Below are positions 53,743 through 62,275 of a stretch of DNA of 64,000 nucleotides, in pieces; position 1 is the stretch's first letter, and every line of letters starts with the position of its first letter. Under the pieces are notes generated by a model. The model was given only the letters and a program-made list of their open reading frames with translations, ran no database searches and had not been told where the DNA came from. This DNA comes from Flavobacterium ovatum (GTDB lineage Bacteria; Bacteroidota; Bacteroidia; Flavobacteriales; Flavobacteriaceae), in NCBI RefSeq assembly GCF_040703125.1, contig NZ_CP160035.1, forward strand, positions 1,302,001-1,366,000, given 5' to 3'. Made by a program: the position numbers and the translations under genes.

Positions 53743-55341
53743 ATGATAAGAACTATAAATAATCAAGAATTGGAAGAAAAAGGAGTTGGTTTAGGTTTTT
53801 CGGTTTCAGATAATAAGCAAATTGTATCACATGGTATTTCAATAGATAATATCAAAAAACAGGTGTATTTTTTGAAGAATGGAATTGCTAAAACAAATCT
53901 AATTGCTGCAGCTACATTGGATAATGGTATTCTTAATTTGTCTGAAAATGATTTTGAGAACCGTGCTTTGTTTTTTGATGCTAATAAAACCAATTTGAAA
54001 TTATTGAAGTTTGTTCCTGCTTCTGGGGCAGCAACAAGAATGTTTAAGTTTTTAAATGCCTTTTTGAAAGAGTTTGATATTGAGAAAGATTCTATTAACG
54101 CATATATTAATCGAAAGAAAGCTAAAGATTTAACCATTTTCATTGTTGGAATGGATAAGCTTCCCTTTTTTGAGGAAGTGTATACTAAACTTAAAGAAGT
54201 CTATCCTAACTTTGATTCTTTGTCTAGGGATTATAAAAATTATTATTTTATAAAAATATTACTATCCCCTGATTATTTTGATTTTGCTAATAAACCTAAA
54301 GGGATTTTGCCTTTTCACGTTTATCTAAATAATATTGCCACTCCTATTGAAGAGCATTTGTATGAATGTGGATATTATTCGAGTGTGGACGGGATTTCTA
54401 ATTTACATTTCACCGTTTCTGAAGCGCACCAGTCTCAATTTGAGTGGATTATTAATAAAGTGAAACATTCCGTTGAAAAAGAAACTCAAACAGCCGTAGC
54501 AGTAAGCTATTCTTATCAAAATAAGAGCACAGATTCGATTGCAGTGGATATGTTTGAAAATCCATTCAGAAACGCTGATGGAACTTTGGTGTTTAGACCT
54601 GGTGGACATGGTGCATTGATTGAAAACTTAAATCAATTTGACGCAGATATTATTTTTGTTAAAAATATTGATAATGTCATTTTGCATAATAATGAAAATG
54701 TGGCTTTGTACAAAAAAGGCTTGGCTGGAGTATTGTTAAATATTCAACAGCAGATATTTGAATATTTAAAGCAAATAGAAAAAGCAACCTTAAAAGAAGA
54801 TCAAGTTCAAGAGGTTGTACATTTTATTAAGAAGAAATTAAATACTGATATGGAGTTTGGTTTTAGTGTTTTTTCTTTTGAAGATAAAATAAAGACAATC
54901 CAAAAAGCCTTAAATAAACCGATTCGTGTTTGCGGAATGGTGAAAAATGAAGGTGAGCCTGGAGGAGGTCCTTTCTGGGTGATAAATGATAAAAAAGAAA
55001 TTTCGTTACAAATTGTTGAGTCTAATCAAGTGGATTTAAATAATCCAAAACAGCTTAAGATTTTACAAGAATCCACTCATTTTAATCCAGTAGATTTAGT
55101 TTGTGGTATTAAAAATTTCAAAGGAGAAAAGTTTGATTTGATGAAATTTGTAGATAATAATAGTGGTTTTATTGTTGAAAAGAATATTTCGGGAACTACT
55201 ATCAAAGCGTATGAGCTACCTGGTTTATGGAACGGAGCTATGGCCGAGTGGTTGACAATTTTTGTGCAGGTACCATTGGTTACTTTTAATCCTGTGAAAA
55301 CAGTAAATGATTTGTTGAAACCCGCTCATCAAAGATCATAG
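53743..55341 (+). CDS. DUF4301 family protein
   Basis: 532 residues, cytoplasmic. FVPASGAATRMFKFL (about 86-100) resembles a nucleotidyltransferase-type glycine/arginine loop; FRPGGHGALIENLN and VCGMVKNEGEPGGGPFWV are strongly conserved in DUF4301. Those features suggest a sugar-nucleotidyltransferase-like fold, which is inference; no reaction is established. arfB follows after 3 bp. Confidence 0.85.
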   Translation: MIRTINNQELEEKGVGLGFSVSDNKQIVSHGISIDNIKKQVYFLKNGIAKTNLIAAATLDNGILNLSENDFENRALFFDANKTNLKLLKFVPASGAATRMFKFLNAFLKEFDIEKDSINAYINRKKAKDLTIFIVGMDKLPFFEEVYTKLKEVYPNFDSLSRDYKNYYFIKILLSPDYFDFANKPKGILPFHVYLNNIATPIEEHLYECGYYSSVDGISNLHFTVSEAHQSQFEWIINKVKHSVEKETQTAVAVSYSYQNKSTDSIAVDMFENPFRNADGTLVFRPGGHGALIENLNQFDADIIFVKNIDNVILHNNENVALYKKGLAGVLLNIQQQIFEYLKQIEKATLKEDQVQEVVHFIKKKLNTDMEFGFSVFSFEDKIKTIQKALNKPIRVCGMVKNEGEPGGGPFWVINDKKEISLQIVESNQVDLNNPKQLKILQESTHFNPVDLVCGIKNFKGEKFDLMKFVDNNSGFIVEKNISGTTIKAYELPGLWNGAMAEWLTIFVQVPLVTFNPVKTVNDLLKPAHQRS

Positions 55342-55344
55342 ACT

Positions 55345-55746
55345 GTGGAAATTCAAAAATTAATATTAGAATTAAAATTCAAAGCAGTAAGGAGTAGCGG
55401 AGCAGGTGGGCAAAATGTGAATAAAGTTTCTTCAAAAGTTATTTTGACTTTCGATTTGAATAATTCGCAAGTGCTTTCCGAATCAGAGAAATTAGTTTTA
55501 GAATCTAAACTGCGTTCGAGATTAACTTCAGAGAATATTTTGATGTTGCAGTGCGATGAAGATCGCTCACAATTAAAAAATAAAAGTATTGTTATTAAGC
55601 GCTTTTTATCTTTAATCGAACAAGGATTAGTGATACCAAAGATTCGAAAAGCAACCAAAATTCCAAAATCAGTCATTAGAAAGCGAATAAAAGATAAGAA
55701 AAACACATCAGAAATAAAGAAATCTAGAAGAAATCCAGATGTTTAA
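55345..55746 (+). CDS. arfB: Ribosome rescue peptidyl-tRNA hydrolase ArfB
   Basis: 133 residues from a GTG start. The release-factor GGQ motif is at G21-G22-Q23 (GAGGQNVNK) and the lysine/arginine-rich C-terminal tail (IRKRIKDKKN to KKSRRNPDV) would enter the empty mRNA channel. It frees stalled ribosomes by hydrolysing peptidyl-tRNA. Tail basic residues are all present, so it should be functional. Confidence 0.92.
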   Translation: MEIQKLILELKFKAVRSSGAGGQNVNKVSSKVILTFDLNNSQVLSESEKLVLESKLRSRLTSENILMLQCDEDRSQLKNKSIVIKRFLSLIEQGLVIPKIRKATKIPKSVIRKRIKDKKNTSEIKKSRRNPDV

Positions 55747-55823
55747 TTGTTTGGTGTGTAGTGATTTATATTTTTTTATTGGGAAATAATTAAGAAAGTG
55801 AATTTTTAAACTGTTTCTTTTTT

Positions 55824-55831
55824 TACCTTTG
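55824..55831 (+). promoter_or_regulatory. -7 element upstream of the TPP riboswitch
   Basis: TACCTTTG matches TAnnTTTG just before the riboswitch. Confidence 0.55.
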
Positions 55832-55837
55832 CGCCGT

Positions 55838-55926
55838 CTCAAAGGGGTGCTTTATTCTGATTTTATTTAGAACAAGGCTGAGATTATACCCAACGAACCT
55901 GGACGAGTAATGTTGTCAAGGGAAAA
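55838..55926 (+). promoter_or_regulatory. TPP riboswitch (THI element)
   Basis: Conserved blocks in order: GGGGTGC (55844-55850), GGCTGAGATTATACCC (55876-55891), AACGAACCTG (55892-55902) and the closing GTAATGTTGTCAAGGGA. This is the thiamine-pyrophosphate sensor. The downstream gene starts 95 nt later; no strong terminator hairpin is seen, so control may be at translation or by another mechanism. Confidence 0.93.
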
Positions 55927-56020
55927 AATGATTGATCAATTACATTAGTAGTTAACAATCAAAATGGAAAATCAATTAACAACTGGATAATTGCCCCTTT
56001 TATTCGTGAAATCTTTACGA

Positions 56021-58243
56021 ATGAAAACTATTTTTAAAACAAAGAGCCAAGAGCCAAGCGCCAAGACTCGAAAACAGAGCAATCTTTCAATTTCTTTATT
56101 CTTCCTTCTTTCTTCTTTCTTCTTTTCTCTTTTCTCTTTTGCACAAGTAAAAGACACTACTAAAGTAAATCAACTGGATGAAGTGTTGATTTCAGCAGTT
56201 CGTGCGACTCAAAAGACGCCTGTTAGTTTTAGTAATTTAGATAAAAAAGAAATTGCTCCCCGTAATTTAGGACAAGATATTCCAATTTTGATGAATTATA
56301 TGCCGTCTGTGGTGACTACTACTGATGCTGGAAATGGTGTAGGTTATACCGGAATTAGAGTGCGTGGTAGCGATGCGACACGTGTGAATGTTACCATTAA
56401 CGGAATTCCATATAATGATTCTGAAAGTCATGGTACGTATTGGGTAAATATGCCTGATTTCGCATCTTCTGTAGAAAGTTTGCAGTTACAGCGTGGTGTA
56501 GGAACTTCTACAAATGGTTCTGGAGCTTTCGGAGCAAGTTTGAATATGTTGACCGATAATTATGCAAAAGCAAGTAACGGTGAGATTTCCAATTCTTACG
56601 GAAGTTTCAATACGCACAAACATACTGTGAAATTTAGTACAGGTTTGATGAATGATCATTTTGAACTTGCAGGTCGTTTGTCAACTTTAAAATCAGATGG
56701 ATATGTGGATAGAGCTAGTTCTGATTTAAAATCATATTTCTTACAAGGTACTTATGTAGCTAAGACTACCTTAATCAAAGCCTTGGTTTTTGGAGGGTTC
56801 GAACGCACTTATCAGTCTTGGAATGGTGTGGATGCTGCAACTTTAGTAACAAACAGAACCTATAATTCAGTAGGAGAAAAATACAGCGATTCGGGAGATT
56901 TTCAAGGTTATTATGAAAATCAAGTAGATAATTATAATCAAGATCATGTGCAATTGCATTGGAATGAGAAAGTTTCTGATTATTGGAGTACGAATTTAGC
57001 TTTTCATTATACTAAAGGAAAGGGATATTATGAAGAGTTTGTTGACGACTGGTTTTATACAAATATATATTGGAGTGAGGATTCGCAATATTCTTTCTTA
57101 GGTTTAAACCCAATTACAGTTGATGGTAATACAATAACTTCAACGGATTACACCAGAAGAAAATGGTTGAATAATGACTTTTATGGAACAACATTTTCTG
57201 CTAATTATAAAAAGGATAAAATGGATTTTGTAATTGGTGGAGGTTATAATAAATATGACGGTAGGCATTTTGATGAAATTCTTTGGGCTCAATACCCATC
57301 AAATAGTCAATCGGGAGATATTTATGACTCAAGTAATTCAGTAAAAACGGATGGTAATATTTTTGCGAAAGCTAATTATCAATTGGATGCTCAATGGAGT
57401 TTGTTTGGAGATTTACAATTAAGAAATGTACATTATAAAACGAGTAGTAATGAAACGGGAGTTGTAAATGATAATTTCAATTTCTTTAATCCAAAAGCAG
57501 GATTGACGTATGAGGTTAATAAACAAAACGCTTTGTACTTTTCGTATGCAAGAGCAAATCGAGAGCCTAACAGAAGTGATTATAAGAATGGAAATCCAAT
57601 ACCTGAGAAATTAAATGATTTTGAATTGGGTTGGAGACATGCAGATAAGAATGTGAAATTGAATGCTAATGTATATTATATGGCATACAAAGATCAGTTG
57701 GTGTTAACAGGGCAATTAGACAATGTGGGAAGCCCAATTCGTAAGAATAGTGGCGATAGTTATCGTTTAGGTTTAGAATTGGATGCAACAATAATGATCA
57801 AAGATAATTGGATGATTAGTCCAAATGCTACGATTAGTGCCAATAAGAATAAAGATTATTATGAAGATAACGGGACTTCAGTAGTTAATTTAGGAGATAC
57901 TAATATTGCTTATTCTCCTAATTTTATAGCCGGAAATAATATTACTTTCTTGCCACTGAAAAAACTGCAGTTGACTTTATTAAGCAAAATGGTTGGGGAG
58001 CAATATTTGTCGAATAATGATGTAAAGGAGTCAAAATTAGAATCTTATTTCATTAATGATTTTAATTTTTCATATACAATTAGTCCTAAATCGGTATTTA
58101 AATCTATTGTTTTTTCTGGATTGGTAAACAATATTTTTGATGTAGATTATGTTTCGAACGGAGCAGATTATGGAGGAGGTTATGTTTATTATTACCCTCA
58201 AGCAGGAATTAATTTCTTAGCAGGAATTACTCTTAAATTTTAG
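56021..58243 (+). CDS. TPP-regulated TonB-dependent receptor (putative thiamine uptake)
   Basis: 740 residues from the ATG at 56021. Signal peptide ends at FSFAQ; the plug (about 45-170) has VTINGIPYNDSESHGTYWVN and SGAFGASLNM, and the barrel ends in INFLAGITLKF with a terminal Phe. The TPP riboswitch upstream implies thiamine or a thiamine derivative as substrate, matching the predicted Bacteroidota outer-membrane thiamine transporter. Odd: residues ~9-16 come from a GAGCCAA heptamer repeat, and the signal peptide core comes from a pyrimidine-only tract (56092-56140). Confidence 0.88.
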   Translation: MKTIFKTKSQEPSAKTRKQSNLSISLFFLLSSFFFSLFSFAQVKDTTKVNQLDEVLISAVRATQKTPVSFSNLDKKEIAPRNLGQDIPILMNYMPSVVTTTDAGNGVGYTGIRVRGSDATRVNVTINGIPYNDSESHGTYWVNMPDFASSVESLQLQRGVGTSTNGSGAFGASLNMLTDNYAKASNGEISNSYGSFNTHKHTVKFSTGLMNDHFELAGRLSTLKSDGYVDRASSDLKSYFLQGTYVAKTTLIKALVFGGFERTYQSWNGVDAATLVTNRTYNSVGEKYSDSGDFQGYYENQVDNYNQDHVQLHWNEKVSDYWSTNLAFHYTKGKGYYEEFVDDWFYTNIYWSEDSQYSFLGLNPITVDGNTITSTDYTRRKWLNNDFYGTTFSANYKKDKMDFVIGGGYNKYDGRHFDEILWAQYPSNSQSGDIYDSSNSVKTDGNIFAKANYQLDAQWSLFGDLQLRNVHYKTSSNETGVVNDNFNFFNPKAGLTYEVNKQNALYFSYARANREPNRSDYKNGNPIPEKLNDFELGWRHADKNVKLNANVYYMAYKDQLVLTGQLDNVGSPIRKNSGDSYRLGLELDATIMIKDNWMISPNATISANKNKDYYEDNGTSVVNLGDTNIAYSPNFIAGNNITFLPLKKLQLTLLSKMVGEQYLSNNDVKESKLESYFINDFNFSYTISPKSVFKSIVFSGLVNNIFDVDYVSNGADYGGGYVYYYPQAGINFLAGITLKF
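56044..56064. repeat. GAGCCAA heptamer repeat at the start of the receptor gene
   Basis: GAGCCAA, GAGCCAA, GCGCCAA in series (three units, 21 bases, frame kept), followed downstream by a TTC/TTT pyrimidine tract at 56092-56140. Both look like intergenic simple repeats captured by the coding region. Confidence 0.7.
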
Positions 58244-58258
58244 TTGCAATAGTCAACC

Positions 58259-58296
58259 AAAAAAAGCCTGAAAAAATTATATTTCAGGCTTTTTGG
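58259..58296. terminator. Bidirectional terminator
   Basis: AAAAAGCCTGAAA (58261-58273) pairs with TTTCAGGCTTTTT (58282-58294) between convergent genes. Confidence 0.87.
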
Positions 58297-58299
58297 GTT

Positions 58300-58713
58300 T
58301 TAATTATAAACTCTTATAATACTTCCGTTTACTTCTACTCGATATTGCTTCAATGGGTATTTTAAACTGCTTAATCCTGTAAATAAACTATATTCTTCAC
58401 TATCGCAAGCGCAAATAACATTAATGCCTTTGATGGTCATGGTAGAGCATGCGCTGATTTGTTGGTTCGGACAAGTTGCATCGAAAGCATTATAGCCACT
58501 TCCAGTATTGAAAACAAAAATCCCTCTGGCTCCTACGCCACCGTAATAAATGGCATTACTGGCAAATTTTAAATTGTTGTAAGTGGGTAAGTCAGTATTG
58601 ATAGAAACAGTGAAAGAATAATTGGGAATATAGGGGTTGCTATTGTTAATACTGTTGGAGCTACAGTTGGTTAATAGTAAAGTAATAAGTGACAAAAAGA
58701 TTATTTTTTTCAT
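58300..58713 (-). CDS. Small Rieske-like lipoprotein lacking cluster ligands
   Basis: 137 residues; lipoprotein signal with lipobox LLTNC. The rest follows a Rieske layout: GIFVFNTGSGYNAFDATCPN, then CACDSEEYSLFTG and the final YPLKQYRVEVNGSIIRVYN. In a true Rieske protein the two boxes are CxH and CxxH. Here the histidines are absent (TCPN and CACD), so a 2Fe-2S cluster of the normal kind cannot form. Similar proteins occur in Flavobacterium. Function unknown. Confidence 0.6.
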   Translation of the reverse strand: MKKIIFLSLITLLLTNCSSNSINNSNPYIPNYSFTVSINTDLPTYNNLKFASNAIYYGGVGARGIFVFNTGSGYNAFDATCPNQQISACSTMTIKGINVICACDSEEYSLFTGLSSLKYPLKQYRVEVNGSIIRVYN

Positions 58714-58814
58714 TATTTAAAATTAATTAAAACAATTAGTGAAACAAAATTAATTTATTTAACTTTGAAATTCATACTGATTAACATATAATTTTAGACT
58801 AACAAAAATAATAG

Positions 58815-58856
58815 TACCTTTGTGGAAAGAAATCCCGTCCTGATGGGATTTTTTCT
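58815..58856 (+). promoter_or_regulatory. greA promoter with terminator-like leader hairpin
   Basis: TACCTTTG (-7 box, 58815-58822) is followed at once by AAATCCC (58830-58836) pairing with GGGATTT (58845-58851) and a T run, all before the greA start at 58878. It could be a leader attenuator or 5' stabilising hairpin. Confidence 0.6.
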
Positions 58857-58877
58857 ATTTATATAAACGACATAACT

Positions 58878-59354
58878 ATGAGTGCAATATCTTATTATAC
58901 AGCAGAAGGATTAAAAAAATTAAGAGAAGAGTTAGATTACTTGAAGTCGGTGATGCGTCCAAAAGCATCTGCTGATATTGCTGAAGCAAGAGATAAAGGC
59001 GATTTGTCTGAAAATGCAGAATATGATGCAGCCAAAGAAGCACAAGGTATGCTTGAAATGCGTATTGCTAAACTGGAAGATGTTCATTCTAATGCTCGTT
59101 TGATTGATGAAACACATTTAGATCTTTCCAAAGTTTTGGTTTTATCGATAGTGAAAATCAAAAATCAAGCAAACGGAATGGAAATGAATTACACACTAGT
59201 AGCCGAAAGTGAAGCCGATTTGAAAACTGGGAAAATATCTGTCACCTCTCCTATTGGAAAAGGTTTATTAGGAAAATCAGTAGGAGATATTGCTGAAATC
59301 ACTGTGCCTAGTGGAGCTTTGAAATTTGAAATATTAGAAATTTCAAGAGCATAA
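58878..59354 (+). CDS. greA: Transcription elongation factor GreA
   Basis: 158 residues. The N-terminal coiled coil includes the tip sequence RDKGDLSENAEYDAAKEAQ with the acidic residues that enter the RNA polymerase secondary channel; the C-terminal domain has ISVTSPIGKGLLGKSVGD. It stimulates cleavage of backtracked RNA. Gene preceded by a consensus -7 box and a leader hairpin. The HIT protein gene follows 60 bp downstream across an inverted repeat. Confidence 0.97.
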   Translation: MSAISYYTAEGLKKLREELDYLKSVMRPKASADIAEARDKGDLSENAEYDAAKEAQGMLEMRIAKLEDVHSNARLIDETHLDLSKVLVLSIVKIKNQANGMEMNYTLVAESEADLKTGKISVTSPIGKGLLGKSVGDIAEITVPSGALKFEILEISRA

Positions 59355-59360
59355 TAAGTT

Positions 59361-59405
59361 TAATCGGTTAATTGTTTAACCGATTAATCAATTAACCGAT
59401 TAAAC
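59361..59405. repeat. TTAACCGATTAA repeat cluster
   Basis: TAATCGGTTAA (59361-59371) pairs with TTAACCGATTA (59376-59386); a further TTAACCGATTAA follows at 59392. Simple intergenic repeat without T run between greA and the HIT gene. Confidence 0.6.
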
Positions 59406-59414
59406 AATTCTATA

Positions 59415-59804
59415 ATGTCTAGTATCTTTTCAAAAATTATAAAAGGAGAGATTCCTTGTTATAAAGTAGCCGAAGATGATAATTATTTAGCTTTCCTGGA
59501 TGTTAATCCTAATGCTAAAGGACATACGCTTTGTGTTCCTAAGGTTGAAGTGGACAAGATTTTTGATTTGGATGAAGAACACTATATAGGCTTGATGCGT
59601 TTTTCTAGAAAAGTAGCCATAGCAATCGAAAAAACAGTTCTTTGTAATAGAGTAGGCTTGTCTGTCATTGGGCTTGAAGTTCCTCATGCGCATGTTCATT
59701 TGATTCCGATAAACGGTATGGATGAAATGCGTTTTTTGTCGAAAGTAAAAATGACCAAAGAAGAATTTGAAAGTTTAGCCATTGCAATTCAGTCGAATTT
59801 GTAA
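59415..59804 (+). CDS. HIT family hydrolase
   Basis: 129 residues. Histidine triad HAHVHLIPI (about 91-99) and the N-terminal SIFSKIIKGEIPCYKVAEDD are typical of HINT/HIT nucleotide hydrolases acting on adenosine phosphoramidates. The cytoplasmic protein is close to the usual family length. Likely co-transcribed with greA, a common arrangement in Bacteroidota. Confidence 0.92.
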   Translation: MSSIFSKIIKGEIPCYKVAEDDNYLAFLDVNPNAKGHTLCVPKVEVDKIFDLDEEHYIGLMRFSRKVAIAIEKTVLCNRVGLSVIGLEVPHAHVHLIPINGMDEMRFLSKVKMTKEEFESLAIAIQSNL

Positions 59805-59907
59805 ACTATTTTAGTGGCTTTTGATTTAAAGTTAATCTTTAAATTAGATTAGAAACTTGTGAAAATTAAGATTTACTAAAATAGGAAGTTATAGGGGTTT
59901 TACTGAA

Positions 59908-61056
59908 TTAAGCATTCATTTTAAAGCTAATTTGAATCGTAGTTCCAATTCCAATTTCAGATTTTAATACTTTTATTTTTCCTTTGTGGTATTCTTCTAC
60001 AATTCTTTTGGTTAATGATAAACCAAGTCCCCAGCCTCTTTTTTTGGTGGTAAATCCAGTTTCAAAAATTGTTTGAAATTGGTTTTTATGTATTCCACTG
60101 CCTGTATCCGATACATTTATTTTTAAAATCCCTTTGTCTTCTTCAATTTTCAAAACTAATTTTCCTTTTCCTTTCATAGCATCAATAGCATTTTTGACTA
60201 AGTTTTCAATCGTCCAGCCATGTAAAGTGGGGTTGATAGGTATGAAAACTTCTTTGTCCGGAGCTTCAAAATGAAATTCAATCTGTTTAGAAAAGCGAGA
60301 TTGCAAATAAGTGTAAGCTTGAAAAGTTTCTTCAATAATATTTTTTGTTTCTAACAATGGAACAGAGCCGATTTTTGAAAAACGTTCCGTTATAGTTTGC
60401 AAGCGTTGAATGTCTTTTTCGATCTCTAGTGTTATGCTTTCATCTACTTCATCGGCTTTTAGGATTTCGACCCAACCTATTAATGAAGATAAAGGAGTTC
60501 CTATTTGATGTGCCGTTTCTTTGGCCATTCCTGCCCAAAGTTTGTTTTGGGTAGCCGACTTGGTACTTTTGTAAAAGTTGTAGACCAATAAACCAAACAA
60601 AAAGATGATGAGTAATAAGGCAATAGGATAGTATTTTAGATTATTCAGTAATGCCGAATTGCCATAGTATAATTTTTGAAATTGTCCAGGAACATATTCA
60701 ATCACAATGGGGTCATTTTCTTTTTTTAATCGGTCTAGGATTTTATGTGTCGAGGGGCTGTTAAGTCCTAAACTTTCATCTATGTTAATGGTATTGATGA
60801 TTGTGCTTCCTTCTGTAAGTATAATGGGGATAGAGGAATTATTGCTCAGGATTTCAAGAGGCAAGTCAACATCTGTATTTTCATCGGCATTAATTAATGT
60901 TTTTTGAGCATTGGCCCAGAGGTTCATTTTAAGTCTTTCCTCATTTTTGAAAATTTGAAAAAAGGTATAAGTGTTCCAAAGGATTAAGGAGACAATCAAA
61001 AATGAGATGAAGATGATAACCCAGCGAGTTGTATTCCTTTTTTCAGAAAACTGCAT
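59908..61056 (-). CDS. Membrane sensor histidine kinase
   Basis: 382 residues. Membrane segments at about 11-34 and 142-163 enclose a ~105-residue periplasmic sensor. The H-box is MAKETAHQIGTPLSSLIGW with phospho-acceptor H183; N box VKNAIDAMKGKG, G1 VSDTGSGI and G2 RGWGLGLSLTKRI follow. No response-regulator gene is adjacent, so it is an orphan in this window. Input signal unknown. Confidence 0.92.
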   Translation of the reverse strand: MQFSEKRNTTRWVIIFISFLIVSLILWNTYTFFQIFKNEERLKMNLWANAQKTLINADENTDVDLPLEILSNNSSIPIILTEGSTIINTINIDESLGLNSPSTHKILDRLKKENDPIVIEYVPGQFQKLYYGNSALLNNLKYYPIALLLIIFLFGLLVYNFYKSTKSATQNKLWAGMAKETAHQIGTPLSSLIGWVEILKADEVDESITLEIEKDIQRLQTITERFSKIGSVPLLETKNIIEETFQAYTYLQSRFSKQIEFHFEAPDKEVFIPINPTLHGWTIENLVKNAIDAMKGKGKLVLKIEEDKGILKINVSDTGSGIHKNQFQTIFETGFTTKKRGWGLGLSLTKRIVEEYHKGKIKVLKSEIGIGTTIQISFKMNA

Positions 61057-61193
61057 ACATGAAATTTAAAGGTATAAATATAGTAAAATATACTTTGGAA
61101 CTATATTTTGTGGGTATTGCTTTAAACCTTTTTGCGTCATTAGGGTCATAAGGAACCTTGGAATGTTGTTTTTGTGTTATAATCGGACGATAT

Positions 61194-61300
61194 TGCGTGA
61201 GGGACAGGAGTGAAAATCCTTGTGGAGGCTGTGATTTATGCCTCCACAAGATTGAAATGAATAGCCCGACCCGTAGTCTTTACGAAGGGTCACGCCCAAA
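61194..61300 (-). repeat. Dispersed hairpin repeat, family 2
   Basis: On the minus strand it runs GGGCGTGACCCTTCG, GGGTCGGGCTATTCATTTCA, hairpin, AAGGATTTTCACTCCTGTCC, CTCACGCAATA. The inner stem is an 11-bp perfect pair (61219-61229 with 61240-61250, CTTGTGGAGGC). It takes most of the 316-bp gap 61057-61372; the remainder holds nothing recognisable. Confidence 0.8.
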
Positions 61301-61372
61301 ATAATAGCATTCTGTTTATTAGCCGTAGTCCGGTTATTCATAATTTTAAAATAAAGTGCTGAAAAAATATTA

Positions 61373-62185
61373 ATGAAAGAATCTATTGCTGTTTATACTA
61401 AAATTCCAAATGTAACAGATGTCAAAATTGAACCTTTTGATGTTAATAAAAGGTACACAAAGCCCCATCGTCATAATAAATATATTGAATTAGTTTATTT
61501 TAAAGCGGGTTCAGGTTTTCATTATATGGATTCCATCGCTTATGAAATAAAACCTCCAGTGGTATTTGTAGTCAATAATAACGAAGTGCATCATTGGGAA
61601 ATTGATAGTATTCCAGAAGGTTTTGTCATAATTGTAAAAGAGGATTTTTTGGAGAAGATAATTGATAAACATATCAACCAACAATTATATAGGTTGAAGA
61701 AAGAACAAATGATTACGCTTCAGTATGATGAATCGATTGATAAGTTGTTTCAGGTATTGTGTCTTGAAATGAAACAAACTTCAATTCAAAAGGAAGTTAT
61801 AGAAGGTGGGTTAAAAGCTTTGTTTGCTAAAATTATTGGGTATTCTAATCGTACAGAACGTTTAGATAATACAGATAAAACGATACATTTTGAAGAATTG
61901 TTGAAACAGGAATTACGAAATGACGTCTCTTTTTATGCAGATTTGTTGAGTATTAATACGCAACAGTTGAATGCTATTTGTAAAAAGAGTTTTTCTAAAA
62001 CGGCCTCTCAAGTGATTAGTGCGCATATCGTTCAAGAGGCCAAAAGGCAATTGGTTTACACTGATCGAACAATATCTGAAATAGGTTATAGTCTTGATTT
62101 TAAGGATGTATCTCATTTTGTGAAATATTTTAAGAGACATACTGAGATTACACCACTTGTTTTCAAGCAAGCATCAATTATTTAA
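61373..62185 (+). CDS. AraC-family regulator with cupin-like sensor domain
   Basis: 270 residues. The N-terminal half is an AraC-binding cupin: KPHRHNKYIELVYFKAGSG, PVVFVVNNNEVHHWEI. The C-terminal ~95 residues contain the two HTH units (FYADLLSINTQQLNAICKKS and ISEIGYSLDFKDVSHFVKYF). It lies 90 bp upstream of, and in the same direction as, a TonB-dependent receptor gene, so control of that receptor is the obvious hypothesis. Confidence 0.92.
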   Translation: MKESIAVYTKIPNVTDVKIEPFDVNKRYTKPHRHNKYIELVYFKAGSGFHYMDSIAYEIKPPVVFVVNNNEVHHWEIDSIPEGFVIIVKEDFLEKIIDKHINQQLYRLKKEQMITLQYDESIDKLFQVLCLEMKQTSIQKEVIEGGLKALFAKIIGYSNRTERLDNTDKTIHFEELLKQELRNDVSFYADLLSINTQQLNAICKKSFSKTASQVISAHIVQEAKRQLVYTDRTISEIGYSLDFKDVSHFVKYFKRHTEITPLVFKQASII

Positions 62186-62275
62186 TAAAAACACATTTAT
62201 ATACCTTAAAATCACCATATGTACCAAGGTTATTGTATTAATTACAGTATTTTTGGCATTCAAAAAAAAATTATA

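Noticed and set aside
55972-56157. Minus-strand 61-codon frame at the start of the TPP-regulated receptor
   Set aside because: It is the complement of simple repeats (pyrimidine tract and GAGCCAA heptamers) and has no family match.
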